A DNA stretch of 64,000 nt from Hevea brasiliensis (lineage: Eukaryota > Streptophyta > Magnoliopsida > Malpighiales > Euphorbiaceae). The notes under the pieces were generated by a model. That model saw nothing but the letters and a program-made list of their open reading frames with translations, was not told the DNA's origin and made no database searches. Below, piece after piece: positions 1-12,260 of the stretch; position 1 is the stretch's first letter, and each line of letters starts with the position of its first letter. Where the stretch lies: assembly GCF_030052815.1 (NCBI RefSeq), contig NC_079503.1:50076735-50140734 (forward strand), in the 5' to 3' direction. The position numbers and the translations under genes are program-made.

Positions 1-950
1 AATAACATAAAATAAGCTTTGAATTGGTATTGGAAATTAATGCCAACAAAAATAAAATGCAAAATATGATATCTTGGTGAATTTAGGCTCCACAAATTTA
101 TTATAAATCAAAAAGTTAACTTTTGAATGGAAATGGTCAAATAAATAGTAACCACTAACATATGTGAAGTAGAAAGACAAACTATAAGAACTATTGTAGT
201 CAATAATATAGGAAGGGGTATAATAAATTAGAAAGCTATTGTAATGGTTAATATATAGACAATATAAATAGTTGATTTAAATTTTTGGAATTGAGTGACA
301 CTAGGATTTAAGGAAACTTAGCTAAATTTGAAATCCATGAAACATTCATGGACTACTTGAAATATGAATGATAATATACCTAAATCATGAAAAAAAAAAT
401 TAAAACGTTATAAATTATAATTAGAACTTATAATGAAATAATGAAATAAGAAGACATATTAATATTTAATGGTACTTATGTGCCCATGTATTGCCTAGAC
501 ACATATCAGATTGGATAGATTGGCATGCCAATAGGGTATTGTTTTAGTAGTACTACGAAAGGCTTTATGCCTGTATTTGTGGCTTTATACCTATATTTAT
601 GGCTTTATGCCCGATCATGTGTTATCATGACTTTTTAGCCATTCTAACTGCATACGTGGTTGATGTTCTGCTTCCCATGGTATGACGGCTCGAGGCACCG
701 TGATGTCCAGTGCCAACGACCCGTTATCCAGTTTAATCAGCCTGTCATAGGTTACTTGGGTAGTGAAATTTATTGAAATAAGTTAAGAATATTAGCAACT
801 GAAAATATTAGCAATTAAATAAATAAGTAAGAATATTTAAAATAAATTAGATTAATTATTTAGTAGAAAGAATTGAAATGAATTAGAACGATATTAAAAT
901 TTAATTATTATGAAATAATCAAAGATAACCTAGAAAGTATTGAATTAAAC
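1..950 (+). mobile_element. LTR-II 3' portion, left piece
   Basis: No gene. This is the distal half of a type-II LTR on the + strand whose start lies left of the window. It is the reverse complement of the matching part of the solo LTR at 20010-23677: the ACTATTCAC tract near 160-120 and the run of 'ggctttatgcc' repeats near 570-612. It is interrupted at 950/951 by the solo LTR-I and resumes at 4125. The TSD TAAAC of that insertion is 946-950. Confidence 0.75.
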
Positions 951-1580
951 TGTGACACCCCTTACCCGTCTACAGTATATTCGAGTAAGATATGTCACAC
1001 GGTGTACCGGAACACTCTACTTTATCTTAATCATTTTTTTCTTCCTTAATTTACTTTTATCATAGTTTTGAATATAATTTATGAAATATAATTCATTTAA
1101 GTCATTTATTGAAATTATAATTTATTTGAGGTTCCGAAAATTTTATAGAAAATCCGGCAGAGTACCTGCTAAAAATGGAGAAAACAGTTCTTCGGAACCT
1201 GTGAAAAACACTTCCAATAATCATATTCAATCATTCTCAAACTCCAATATCAAAATCTCAATATGTTTTTCAACAACATTTCCATTTCTCAATCAATCAT
1301 CTCATGTAATAATCATGTAAAAGTCATAAATAAATATTCACTTTTCCATTCACAAACACAATTTCCATTATTTACATGAACATCAAAATACATAAGTTTC
1401 AATTACACAAAAGAAAATAAAAGTTAGTTACAAAATACCAAAATGAAACCTAGTGTCCTACCAATGCACTGAAGATGGTGGTGACACGGACACTATGCAG
1501 AACTGCAGGAGGTCTCACCCAGCCTGTGGTCTACTGGGCTCTCACAAGATATCTCTAACCTACGCGTGGCAAAAGCAACG

Positions 1581-1602
1581 CGCTAAGCAATAATGCTTAG
1601 TG
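1581..1602 (-). other. LTR-I stem-loop before acceptor-like site
   Basis: Arms 1581-1589 and 1594-1602 form a 9-bp stem (one G-U) around a 4-nt loop. In the LTR sense it is followed after 20 nt by a TAG acceptor-like site ending at 1560, so stem and acceptor lie about 640 bp from the LTR end, as in the other LTRs. Confidence 0.6.
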
Positions 1603-3243
1603 GTGTCAATAATAAAATAAAAAGAAATAACAGGAAGTAAATATGCAGTGAATGTATCGGTGTCTTATTGCAAATAAATTTTCGATGAGTATTTGTAGTC
1701 TTACTTATTTTGTACTTGTTATATTTATTATTTCATTAAATTTATCCACTTTCATTTTTGGTTGCCCAAGTAACCTATACTGGACAACTGGACTGGATAA
1801 ACGGGTAAATTGGCACTGGGTATCTAGTACCTCGGGCCGTCACACCATCGGTCACATATGCATCTCCCGGTGTGCAACAGAACAACTAATAAGCTGTAAT
1901 AACAATAGGCACAAGGCCAAATATCAACACAATGTCAGAATGGCTAAAAGCCATGAAATCACAGAATGGCATAATGCCATGTGCAGTACTGCTAACTGAA
2001 CCCTATTGGCATTCCAAACTATCCAAACCAATCTTGTTAGGTATACTAGGGCATTTGATACTTTTGAATTTTACAATTTTTGAATTTCAAGTTTTGGTGT
2101 TACTATTCCCTTCATTAGTCAACAAAAATGTTGACTTTTGCATAGAAAATAGGTACATTGGTTTTAACACTCCCAGCATACCACATTTTACATTCAAAAT
2201 TTGTTGGTATTGGTTAACAATACCATTTCTAAGCTTAAAATTAATGGAGCAGAATTTTCAGTTTTCATACCCTATCTTTACTGTTCCATTAGTTGCTGTT
2301 GCAGTGGGAATTTGGAAAAATGATAAACATGAAAGTTGTTCCTTATTTTGTCTACTTGAATTTCATTTTTTGAATCACTCCATTTGGAGTTTTTTTATCT
2401 TAAGTTATAGTCCAAAAACCACAACTGGCCGGATTGAAAATTTTCAGAGCTGACCATATCTACAGTGCAGTGAACAGTGACTGTAACTCAATTGTTGGAT
2501 AGGTTCTAGTCAGAATTTGGGGTAGATTTCTTCATGAAAGTTGTTTTTCTATATCTTATCTTGTTGCTGGAAAAATTTCAGGTCAATTGGGCCATTCTAC
2601 AATGAGTTATGGCCAAATGAACAATCACTGTTCATTTGGTCATTCTGCAGAAACTGGTTGCAGGACACCCGGATTGGGGCAAGTTTTTGGTCCACTTGGT
2701 TTGGTCTTATGGGCATGATTTCTTCACCAAAGTTGTGCCATTATGTGTCTAGTTTCAAGTCCAATTGGCCAAACACCAATTGAACCTCTACAATTCAAGT
2801 TATGGCTGCCCAAACCTGCTGGACTCATATCCTATTCTGCAGGTCACCTAGGGCGGCCACACTAAACCCAAATCCCATCACTAAACACACTTTATTTCTT
2901 GTTTACCCATAACCAAATGGTCACTAATTGACCATTAAAACTTCCATTTACCATCAATGTGGCCAAACCCTAATATAGCTCAAAACCCTAATTTTCAAAT
3001 ATCCATTAATGTACATACATCAATTCAACATACTTAATGATGTTTATGTCTCATACTCATGTTCAAGACCACCCATATACAACTTAAATTCATTCAAAAC
3101 TCATCAACACTTCCATCACTAAGGCTGCCAACAATTTTTAAGTGGTCCATACATGGATATGTTCTTTTAATTTCATGAATTTCTAACTAAATCCATATAC
3201 CTAACTTCAAATTTAAAGAGAAAAATGGAGAGATATAGCACTA

Positions 3244-3245
3244 AC
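3244..3245 (-). other. Splice-donor-like GT in LTR-I
   Basis: In the sense orientation this reads AAG|GTTAGTGC, 875 bp from the LTR start. The same position carries a donor-like site in all the LTRs long enough to show it. Confidence 0.5.
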
Positions 3246-4124
3246 CTTAGTGGTAGAATTTTCTCTTGACCCAACTTAGATTTTTCCCTCACTTTCTTTA
3301 GTTTTTTTGGCTGCCAAACACTTTAGCTAGAGTCTAGGGAAATTTTTAATATTGGAATGTAGAGGAAATATGGTGAGTAGAGTGAGAGAATTGAGGTAGA
3401 TGAAGAAAAATGGGAGAGGGCTTCAATGGAAGGTTACGGGCAGCTGAAACAAATGAGGAAGAAACTGAATTTTTGTCAATTTTTTTTTCCTTTTTAATTG
3501 TTTTAATGTGTGCTTGTCAAATTCCAATTGGTGGAAAAATTTAATTGCATCATGCTTACTTAAGCATGATGGCATATTTAAGCATTTACTTTCATTTTTC
3601 TTTTTCTTTCTTTTTTTATCATTTTTAATTTAATTTTTAGTAATATTTATTCATATTTTATGTTATAATAATTATTTACTTAACTGGACAAGTCGGCCAA
3701 AAATCATCTCTGAAGACGAAATGACCAAAAAGCCCTCCGTTTGGCTTAACGGGTCAAAATTGTCTGTACCGATTGAAAAATTTTTCTAAATATTTTCTTG
3801 GCATTCTAATGCCATAGGAACCTCAATGACTCTTCTCTGGAGTCCCAAAAATTATTTTATGAATTTTCTCTCGGGTCTAGGGCTCCTAGTTGCGAGAACC
3901 GCAACTTCCCACTGGGTTACCCATCGCTTGGGCATCGGCTCATTTAACTTGGTTGTATTTTATTTCTAAAATTTTTTCTAAATTTTTCTTATTAATATTT
4001 GAGTTAATTATGGTTCCTCACTTTAGTTTAAATATTTTTCCAGATGTTCTAGCTATCCGGACTGACACTGGTCACCGGAACAGTAGAATGTACGGAGTTG
4101 CTCCAGGGAGGGTGTTACATAAAC

Positions 4125-5018
4125 GATACAAAAGATTAGTAATAAAAATATAATTTAAATAAATGTTGCAAATGTACCTTTTATAATAATATTAAGTTAA
4201 AAATAATGCTATTATAATATTAGTGTGTTGTATATTCTTACTGTAACCTTATGAACTAAGCACCTCCAAAGAGGACTAAATTAGGAAAATAAAAAAAAGT
4301 GATATTAAATTTTAGAAACCTTATTGAAGCATAATTAGATCTAAATTATCTGAACCATATTTTATTTCTATTTGTATTTCGTATATTATTTCTTTGTTAT
4401 ATTATTGCACCACTAAGCAGTAATGCTTAGCGCAATGGATTTGTTTCCTCGCGCAGATACTGAAGGTAAAGCCCAGTGAACATTAAACAGAGATTTTAGA
4501 GTTCTGATTTGCAGAAGTGTTAGAAGTGTATAAGGTTGTCACCTCCTCAACAATGCATGTAGATAGGGTATAAGTTATTTTATGTATTTTGTATATTATG
4601 TAAATTATGAACTTGTGTAATTAGTTTATAAATCATGTAAATTTATGTAATTTGAAAATTTTTACATATGAATTGATTATGAATGGAAATATATGGAAAT
4701 GATTATGAAATTGAAATATATGGATGAGATTTGAAATATGAGATAATTATGAGAATGATTGATGAGATAATTATGATTAGCATGGATAAGATTTTATTGT
4801 GAAAATATTATTGAATTTCAAGTAGGTGAATAGTGAATCACATCAAACGATAATAAAATAGGGAAAACTCCGTCAGTTTCTCCTTAGACTATAATTTATT
4901 TTAAAATATAACGAGTTCAAAATTAGTAAAGAAATAAAGTAAGATAAGATAAGGTACTCAGGCACCAAATGTAGCACACCTTGCTCGACTACACTGTAGT
5001 CGGGTGAGAGGTGTTGCA
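4125..5018 (+). mobile_element. LTR-II 3' portion, right piece
   Basis: Continuation of the LTR at 1-950 after the solo LTR-I. It carries the stem-loop 4411-4432, an acceptor-like GCGCAG ending at 4456, and the family end CTACACTGTAGTCGGGTGAG, finishing ...GTGTTGCA at 5018 (canonical GTGTCACA). No primer-binding site follows. The next bases are the body of a minus-strand LTR, so this LTR was inserted into that one; its left TSD is outside the window. Confidence 0.75.
4411..4432 (+). other. LTR-II stem-loop before acceptor-like site
   Basis: Arms 4411-4419 and 4424-4432 pair with one A-C mismatch. A pyrimidine-rich stretch and GCGCAG (AG ending at 4456) follow after 24 nt. Confidence 0.55.
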
Positions 5019-5860
5019 GGGGTTGCCAACCAGATTTTCCTTTCACTTTTCTTCCCACTTTCCTTGGGTTTTATGGCTGGCTATAGAGGTTTATCAAGGC
5101 TACCAACAATTTTGGTGAAGGAAGGTAATGGTTTGGAAGCTTGAAATGGTGTTTCAATGATAGGAAAATGAAAAAATTTGAGAGGAAAATGGAGGAGAGA
5201 AGGCTGGACAGGAGAATGGCTGGAGAAGAAGATGATTATCACTTAAAATAAAGCAAAATAAATGGGTGTCTTATATTCATAGGTTCTTAGAATTTAATGT
5301 TGTCATGCTTAGTCATGCATATATCATAAATTTGATTTTTCATTTCTTTTCTTTTCCCATTTCTATTTCACACTTCATGATTTTAATTTATTCTTAGTGT
5401 TTTAATCTCTTCAATTTTAATTGACATTTAGGTCAAAATTTATCTCTAAGAGTGAAATGACCAAAATGCTATTCGTTGTGCTTATCGGGTTATACTTTCC
5501 TTTACCGAATGGCTAAATTTTCTTGAATTTTCTTTGACATTTTTAATGTCATTTAATCCTCATAAAATCTTCAATTTAATCCAAAATATTTATTTCACAG
5601 GGTTCCTCGCGGGTCTGGGGTCGACAACTGTCTTCACAGTCACTTCCCGGTAGGGTCACCCATCGCCGAAATTCCGGCTCGTTTAACCTATTAGCATTTC
5701 ATTTCTTTTTACTTTCCCTTAATTTTTCATAGTCTTTATTCAATCAATTTATGACTCCTCACTCTGGTTTGAGTGTAGTTCCATATATCTTGGCTATCTG
5801 AACAGACGTTAATCATCGGAATAGTAGAATGTATGGACTACCTAAAGTGAGAGCGTTACA
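5019..5860 (-). mobile_element. LTR-II 5' portion (fragment)
   Basis: The first ~842 bp of a type-II LTR on the minus strand. Its start is at 5860 (+ strand ...GCGTTACA). It shows the conserved blocks in reverse: ACTTCCCGGTAGGGTCACCC near 5641 and CTCGTTTAACC near 5682. The rest of this LTR lies left of the + strand LTR that interrupts it, outside the window. The five bases after it (AAGCC) should be its TSD. Confidence 0.72.
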
Positions 5861-7001
5861 AAGCCATAGGCAGTACTACTAACTCATCTCTTCTTGGTAT
5901 GCCAATCTATCCAACCTGACACTAATGTTTAGGCATACAAGGGCAATTACTATTCTTAAGCATGCACATTATTCCATTATTTCACTCATGTTCTATTCAT
6001 GCTCAATGCATCTTCTTTTCATTGATGATGGAAATATAAATCCCAAATGTATATTCATATGGTTTATGAGTTCATTAGATCATTTAAGTTGAATAACTTT
6101 CACATTTAAAGTCATTTGACAAGGATTTCATAGATCTATAATTTGTGTTGTATCTTCCCTTAGAAATCTGATCAAGCTACAGTGACCATTTGGGTACACT
6201 TTCTTCATGAAAGTTTTTCCTTTATGTTTTAACTTTAATTCTCTTTTTAAATTATTCAATTTAAAGGTATGTAACTCAAGTTATAATCAAATTATCAAAG
6301 GAGGGTCCAGTGACCAATACTATTCTAGAACAAGGCAGATTCTAAAACTCAACTTTGTCATGCTATTTGGACAAGTTATAGGCATAATTTGGCTTGGTGT
6401 TCCTCATATAAGTTGTTCTCCTGTGTCTCATGGTTACACAAGTTTAAGAATCACTAAATTTGAAGTTGTATAGGGTAAGTTATGGCCAATTAACTAACCT
6501 GGACTCATGAATCCCGTACATTCAGGATTTCAGGTTTGGGTCAACTTTTGTAATGAGCATTTAGGGTTTTTACACTCAAAATTTGAGTAAGGTTTCTAAA
6601 CCAAAGTTGTAGTTCTATTTCTTAAGTTTTCAAATCAGTTTGGCTCATCCAAATTGGAGTTTTCTAGTGGAAGTTATGATTAATTTACTATCCGGGTGTC
6701 AAATGGTCAATTACTCCAAATGCAAGAATTCCAAGATTGGAGTTCCTGACTTGTCCTAATAATTTTCCTAAGTTCCTTTGAGATCTAGGTTTTAGCCAAA
6801 ACATCAAAATTGTAGTTTTAGGTCTTATGAGGATTTTGGCTTTTGAATCACTACATTTTCAGTTTTGTAGGCTGAGCTAGAGTATTTTTGCCACAACTGG
6901 TCGGATACCTTAAAATTCAGGCTTTCCAGGTTAGGTTTAGTTCAAGCAGATTTGATGGACTAATTTTGCCTAGCAATTTGAATTAGTTAGAGTCAAAACT
7001 A
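5861..7001 (-). mobile_element. LTR-II middle portion (interrupted)
   Basis: Middle of another minus-strand type-II LTR, which receives the LTR ending at 5860. It opens with the 'gcagtact...ggtatgccaatctatccaa' segment also seen near 21270-21320 and carries several ~195-bp modules. It is cut at 7001/7002 by the solo LTR 7002-11396 and resumes for about 31 bp at 11402-11432. Its start is 17310-18169. Confidence 0.68.
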
Positions 7002-7695
7002 TGTCACACCCTACCCCTCCGTAAGATGTAATATGATCTCATAGTACACCTAATGAATTACGGTACTTCGCCTACCTATAAACCATTAAATATACTACGA
7101 GGGATTTTAAAACAATTTTTGTGAAATTAAATAGTGGTGGAAATGTTGAATATTTCTTAAAAATCCTTTATGTGAAATTTTGGTCAGGGATAAAATCATC
7201 GATTAAAATCTGGTGTTACAAATTTTTTTTTTCAAAATTTCGGCAGAGTGCGGGCTGTATTTTGAGAAAACAGTTCTTCAAACCTGAAAAGGAAGACACT
7301 CCCAATATGTTTTCTCAAATACAACTCTAATAAACTTTATTTCATCTCACAATTCAATCTCAATAATCAAATCAATTCATTTTCAAACCAACCTCATCAT
7401 AAAAGAAACATTTCATTGATTACAAGACTCAAAAATTAGTATTACAAAACTATACAGGTAAATGAAATCTCAAATTTATATTATAATAATTTGCATTTAA
7501 TTACATACCAAAATATTTTACAAGAGTTTTTATATAACTGCTCAAATAATTTATATATATAATATTATATGCATACATCAAACCTCTGTACATGGGTATA
7601 CCTATAATATATCTAGAGCTAATTTGAATGTGTCTTCAAGGAAGCTTACTCAAGTGCTCTATGCTCTTTTCACCTGCGACAGCATACAAAGCTAT

Positions 7696-7716
7696 CGCTG
7701 AGTTGTGAACTCAGTG
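7696..7716 (-). other. LTR-III-type stem-loop before acceptor-like site
   Basis: Arms 7696-7704 and 7708-7716 form a 9-bp stem with a 3-nt loop. In sense orientation GCTGTCGCAG|GT follows, AG ending at 7674. The paired core is GAGTT/AACTC, unlike AAGCA/TGCTT in LTR-I and II, so the pairing is kept while the bases change. Confidence 0.6.
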
Positions 7717-10512
7717 GTGCACAACTATAATTTAAAACATAGTACAATATACCTTAGCAAAATTACAGCAAATAATTTGAGAATCTGGATACTCATTAAA
7801 TTTCAAAAATCAAAATATTCATTGCCAATAATATAAATCAGTTGTATAAAATGACTTTGAGCAAGAAATTTAATTTATCAAATCACAACTGGACATTTAA
7901 AGTAATTCTAGCAATTATGAAAATAAAGATTAATTCCAATAAAATCAATTATGGATAAATCCCATTTGAAATCGAATTTCTTTACTATTCAAAAACCATT
8001 CTTTATCTCACTAACTATGCAAGACTAATCTGAAAGGGCCATCTCCGGGGTGATTCTAACTCCTTATGGTCGGGAAGGTCGAATCATCATGCACAGTACA
8101 CATCACAATAATGAAACTTCCAAAAGGGCCATGAGAAACTTAGATCTAACCTTTAATAAGAGGAGAATTTAAGCCTGTGCATGTACCATGGTAATCAAAA
8201 CAAAGCTAACTCCATTGTCTCTTCAACAAATGAGAGAGACGGGTAATAACTTAGTCAAACATCTATAGTGAGATATAAAACAATATTATGAATCTCTTTG
8301 TCCTTTTTGTAAGCATAAATCACAACACAATTCAATTCAATGTCAATTCCAATATCCAATAATTTTATGCTCATCACAATTCAAAACATATTTTATCACA
8401 ATTTTTCAAAAACTAATTTATTCAATCCATAGCAATACTCAATAATTGTTGAAATACCATTTCACAAAGGTAAATTCATACATACTATAATAATTTCAAT
8501 AATCATTGAATTAAATCAAATACTTGATAAACATAATACATAAGAAAAATAACGTTATTTAATCAAATGAAATATTCAGAACAAAATCAATTAAAAACTA
8601 GTTTTGCACAAACCTCTTATTTACTTCAATTCTTATTTTTCCTTTGAAGATCCCTTTCCAGTCTCTTTTTCAACTGAAACACACAATTTACAGTGTTTCA
8701 GTACCATATCCCATAATTAATCCAATAATTTATTTTATGCCCAATGTTAACTGTTCTATTGGACCAAGTTACAGTGGGAATTTGGCAAAATTCTCTTCAT
8801 CAAATTGTTTTTTATTGTGTCTTCTTTAATTCCCTTTTTGAATCACTCCATTTGGAGTTATATAACTCAAGTTATGGTCAATTAATCATAACTAGGTTAA
8901 ATCTGAACTTTGGTTTCCTTAATAGGCAGATTCGATACTGAATTTGACTAATTTATACGGATAGTTTTTAGTAATATTTAGGCTTAGCATTCTTCATAGG
9001 ATTTATTGCCCTGTGTCTTATAGTCATTTAGAATTTTATTGCAATTTTTCAAACTTTATAGAATTATTTATGGTTACACAATTAGATTGAATTCAAATGT
9101 CCTATTTTAACATACTTCTATTTAGGTCAGTAGCATTGACCTTAAATTCTGGTCTTATACATTTATAATTTGAGGAAGTTGCCTAAAACAAAGTTTTAGG
9201 CCTCTTTCTTAGCTTTCCAAATTGGTATGACTCATTTAAATTGGACACTTCTGGTGGGAGATAAGCTTATTTGAATTTTCTGGACTTTATAGTCAAATGT
9301 GCCAATTCCAGATTTAGTGTGCCAACTTAATCAAGTTAATTGACCTAGTTCCCTTTGATTTCTGGGTTTTGTTCAAATTACGAATATTGTAGATCTATGT
9401 CTTATTGAAATTTTGGCACTAAGTTTATGTCATTTGGAGTTCTATGGACCAAGTTATGGTCATTTTACTATTGCTGGTCAAGTTGCACTTATATTGCAAA
9501 GTTTAGGTCATTTTTAGGTGAAAGTCAATTTGGCTAGTTTTTGTAACCCAAATTGGGCAATCAATTTGACTTGCTTAATGGCATTTCTGAGCTTGGTGGT
9601 CTTAACCAAAGTTGTAGTCCTATGTCTAAGCTTTCCAACGGTATAAATTTTAGGTCATTTAGACCTATTTTGAGTGAGTTATGGCCAAAATACTGACTAC
9701 TGTTCATATGGTCAAAATCTGGGTTCATATGTTAGGCAATTCCGGATTTGGTTATTTTTTTTAGGTCACTTCTCTGCAGAATTTTGGCATGATCTCTACA
9801 TGAAAATTGGTCTATTATAGGTCCTATTTCACCTCCAATTGGCCTCATACCAATTGGGGTCACACATTTCCATTTAGAACCTAAAATGCATACTGTTTTC
9901 AATAAGCATAACCTACATTCTAACTTTGCACTCCTAATGGACATCATGTACTTTGCAATTTGGTCAATTGTCCATCAACAGCCCAATTTTGATCAATATC
10001 TAGCAACAACTTAATTGATCAAGTAAACAACAATTTAATCAAATGTCCAAATATAATTTAACTCAAGTAAATATCCATCACACTCAATTCAATTAAATCA
10101 ATATCTAACCACAATTAAATTCTCTAATCCCTAATTCAATTTATCCAAACCAACAATATACATTCCATTGCTCATTAATCAACATCAATATAGATGAAAT
10201 AAGCCCTTCCTAAGCACATCAAGGCTGCCCAAATTGGCACATATGCTTCAACTTCTATATTGACTTCATAATCTTACTTCAAATACACAATTCAAACATA
10301 CACATGCTAATTAAACTCTTATATATTTAAGCACTTTAATCAGCACCTCAAACCACCATTTACATGAAGAAATAATTCATATCCCATGGACATGAGGGCT
10401 GCCGAATTGGAGACTTGTCAACACTCAATAATTTCTTCAAATTCTTTCATATTCCTACTCACCATAACCTCAATTACAAGTTTAATAAAGCAAGTAAGGA
10501 AAATAAGTACTT

Positions 10513-10514
10513 AC
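10513..10514 (-). other. Splice-donor-like GT
   Basis: Sense sequence GAG|GTAAGTAC, a strong plant 5' splice-site match, 882 bp from the LTR start. Confidence 0.5.
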
Positions 10515-10750
10515 CTCTTTTGAAGCTTGTACAAATCTTCACCAAAACCTTTCTTTATTGCTTTCTACATGCTTCCCATGGTGTGGAGAACAACTTTAGT
10601 GAAGGGAGTATTGAAGGATCATGGCTTGATCATGAGAAATGGAAGCTCAAATGTGGGATGGCAATGGAGTTTGGGAGAGAATTTGGAATTCAGCAATGAA
10701 GGATAAAGGAGATGAAGGTGATGAATGGCTATCCACATTTGTCAACATAT

Positions 10751-10760
10751 GCTTATATAG
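10751..10760 (-). promoter_or_regulatory. TATA-like box of the solo LTR
   Basis: Sense CTATATAAGC about 640 bp from the LTR start and about 240 bp before the donor-like site. The same spacing is seen in family III at 55120 and 61365. Confidence 0.5.
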
Positions 10761-11396
10761 TCTCACTTAGTGCCCCACTAACTTATATTAAGTATCTAAT
10801 ATTCCAAAGTTTTCATAATTCAAATTACTCCCTCACATTTTTCCTAAATTTCATTACATATTTAATTTCCTTTTTCATGGGGTTTCCAAAATTTAATACT
10901 ACTTATTTTTCATGAAAATTTAGGTCATATGTCAACTCTAGGTGTCAAATAACCAAAATGCCCCTATTCGGTTTGTATTCCCAATTTTTCGATAACACCG
11001 ATTTTTTTATCGGTTTCTCAATTTTTCGTTTTATTTATACTAATTTATTAATTTTTTTTTTGACATTTCTAATGTCATTTAAACCTCTATAGGCCTTTAA
11101 TTATGTCCCGAAGTTTAATTCTGAGGGTTCCCCGCAGTCCTAGGGTCAGCAATTGCCTTCATCATAACTTTCCGGTGCGGTCACCCATCGCTACGGTGCT
11201 GGCTCCTTTAACCTAGTTTCATTTCCTCTCTTTTATTTTTCCTTAATTTTTCTTGTATTTTCTTATTATTTATTTCATCATTTTATGCCTTCTCACTATC
11301 ACTGAAGTGTAGTCTCAAACATCCTGACTTGTCCGAACAGACATTAGGTCACCAGAGTAGCAGAATGTACAGACTACGTAAAGTGAGGGCGTTACA

Positions 11397-11432
11397 AACT
11401 AGGTCTCTTGATCCTCATGAAAAATGTTCTAA
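11397..11432 (-). mobile_element. LTR-II remnant and deletion junction
   Basis: The TSD copy (11397-11401) plus about 31 bp that continue the LTR of 5861-7001; it matches the 'cttcataaaagttattctaa' segment near 22110-22128. At about 11432 it joins directly to reverse-transcriptase coding sequence of element J. By comparison with 20010-23677 roughly 680 bp of this LTR are missing before it resumes at 17310. Confidence 0.55.
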
Positions 11433-11759
11433 GGATATCTATTCTTTATTGTCACCTTATTCAACTGCCGATAATCAATGCATAACCGGAGAGTGCCATC
11501 CTTCTTTTTTACAAACAATACTGGCGCTCCCCAAGGTGACACACTAGGGCGGATAAAGCCTTGTCAAGCAACTCTTGCAATTGTACTTTCAACTCTTTTA
11601 ATTCTGCAGGTGCCATTCTATATGGCGTTATGGAGATTGGGTCCACACCAGGCATAACATCAATTTCAAACTGCACCTCTCTTTCTGGAGGTAATCCTGG
11701 CAATTCATCAGGAAATACATCCGAAAAATCACATCTGATGAGGATGTCCCTTAGTCTTT
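11433..11759 (-). pseudogene. pol: Element J: reverse transcriptase, N-terminal fragment
   Basis: Minus-strand fragment of a Ty3/gypsy reverse transcriptase. It reads LPGLPPERE, then [13 protein letters not shown], then after a shift SPWGAP and KDGTLR...DYRQLNKVT, the region just before the first catalytic motif. It stops near 11433 at the junction with LTR sequence, so the catalytic FIDD motif, RNase H, integrase and 3' LTR are all absent. A one-base loss near 11561 (DKG-FIRP in A) and another shift near 11755 break the frame. The element is dead. Confidence 0.85.
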
Positions 11760-12260
11760 GGACTCCCCACTTGGGTGTCTATCACATGTGCCAAGTATGC
11801 TTCACACCCCTTTCTGATCATCCTTCTTGCTAATGCTGCTGAAATGATGTTTGATGGCAGTAAATGCCTCTCCCCATGTATTACCACATCACCGTATAAA
11901 GGGAGACCAAAAGTGACTGTCTTGATCCATACCAATCATCGCATGATGCCTGGCTAACCAATCCATGCCCAAGATGATATCATACTCTCTAAAGGGCATT
12001 TTAATCAAGTCTGACAGGAAAACATGTCCTTGGATCACCAAAGGACAGTCTCTATAAATTCTGTTAACCCGGACCTCTTGTCCTAACGAACTAGTTACTA
12101 GCACTTCAAAATCCATTGCACACATGGAACAGCAAGTGAACTAACTATGCTAGCACTAACATATGAATGGGTTGAACCCGGATCAAACAACACAAATACT
12201 TCTTGATCAGAGATAGAGAATGTACCAGCAACCACATCAGAAGTCTCAGCCTCTTCTCGC
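11760..12260 (-). pseudogene. pol: Element J: aspartic protease
   Basis: Retroviral-type aspartic protease, which would cleave the Gag-Pol polyprotein. The catalytic motif FDPGSTHSYVS is read near 12155-12187, followed by DIILGMDWLARHHA and KGCEAYLAH. Frameshifts near 12126 (between the DPGS segment and MDFEVL) and near 11915 (after HHAMI) break it. It lies between J gag and the truncated RT, the standard gypsy order. Confidence 0.85.

Larger units (their letters stand above)
951..4119 (-). mobile_element. Solo LTR, family LTR-I
   Basis: Complete 3,169-bp LTR of the family carried by element A, in reverse orientation. On the + strand it begins TGTGACACCCC (reverse of the GGTGTCACA end) and finishes GGTGTTACA (reverse of the TGTAACACC start). 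A perfect 5-bp TSD TAAAC flanks it (946-950 and 4120-4124), so it is a solo LTR left by LTR-LTR recombination. It contains three ~195-bp modules, the stem-loop at 1581-1602 and a donor-like site at 3244-3245. The long open frame on + at 1932-2453 is antisense to the LTR and resembles no known domain. Confidence 0.92.
7002..11396 (-). mobile_element. Solo LTR, LTR-III variant
   Basis: Complete 4,395-bp LTR, the longest here, with perfect TSD AACTA (6997-7001 and 11397-11401). On + it begins TGTCACACCC, the family III/IV type of end, and finishes GGGCGTTACA. Its middle closely matches family III (compare the block near 9660-9680 with 56170-56230), but its first ~100 bp read TGTAACGCCCTCACTTTACG, a type-II-like start. 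It has regular modules near 8872, 9067, 9258, 9453 and 9678, a stem-loop at 7696-7716, a TATA-like box at 10751-10760 and a donor-like site at 10513-10514. Confidence 0.9.

Noticed and set aside
1932..2453. 173-codon open frame on the + strand
   Set aside because: It lies antisense inside a solo LTR-I, shows no domain, and is not maintained in the two LTR-I copies of A.
7002..11396. A complete element rather than a solo LTR
   Set aside because: No PBS, PPT or coding domains; continuous LTR homology from end to end and a perfect TSD.
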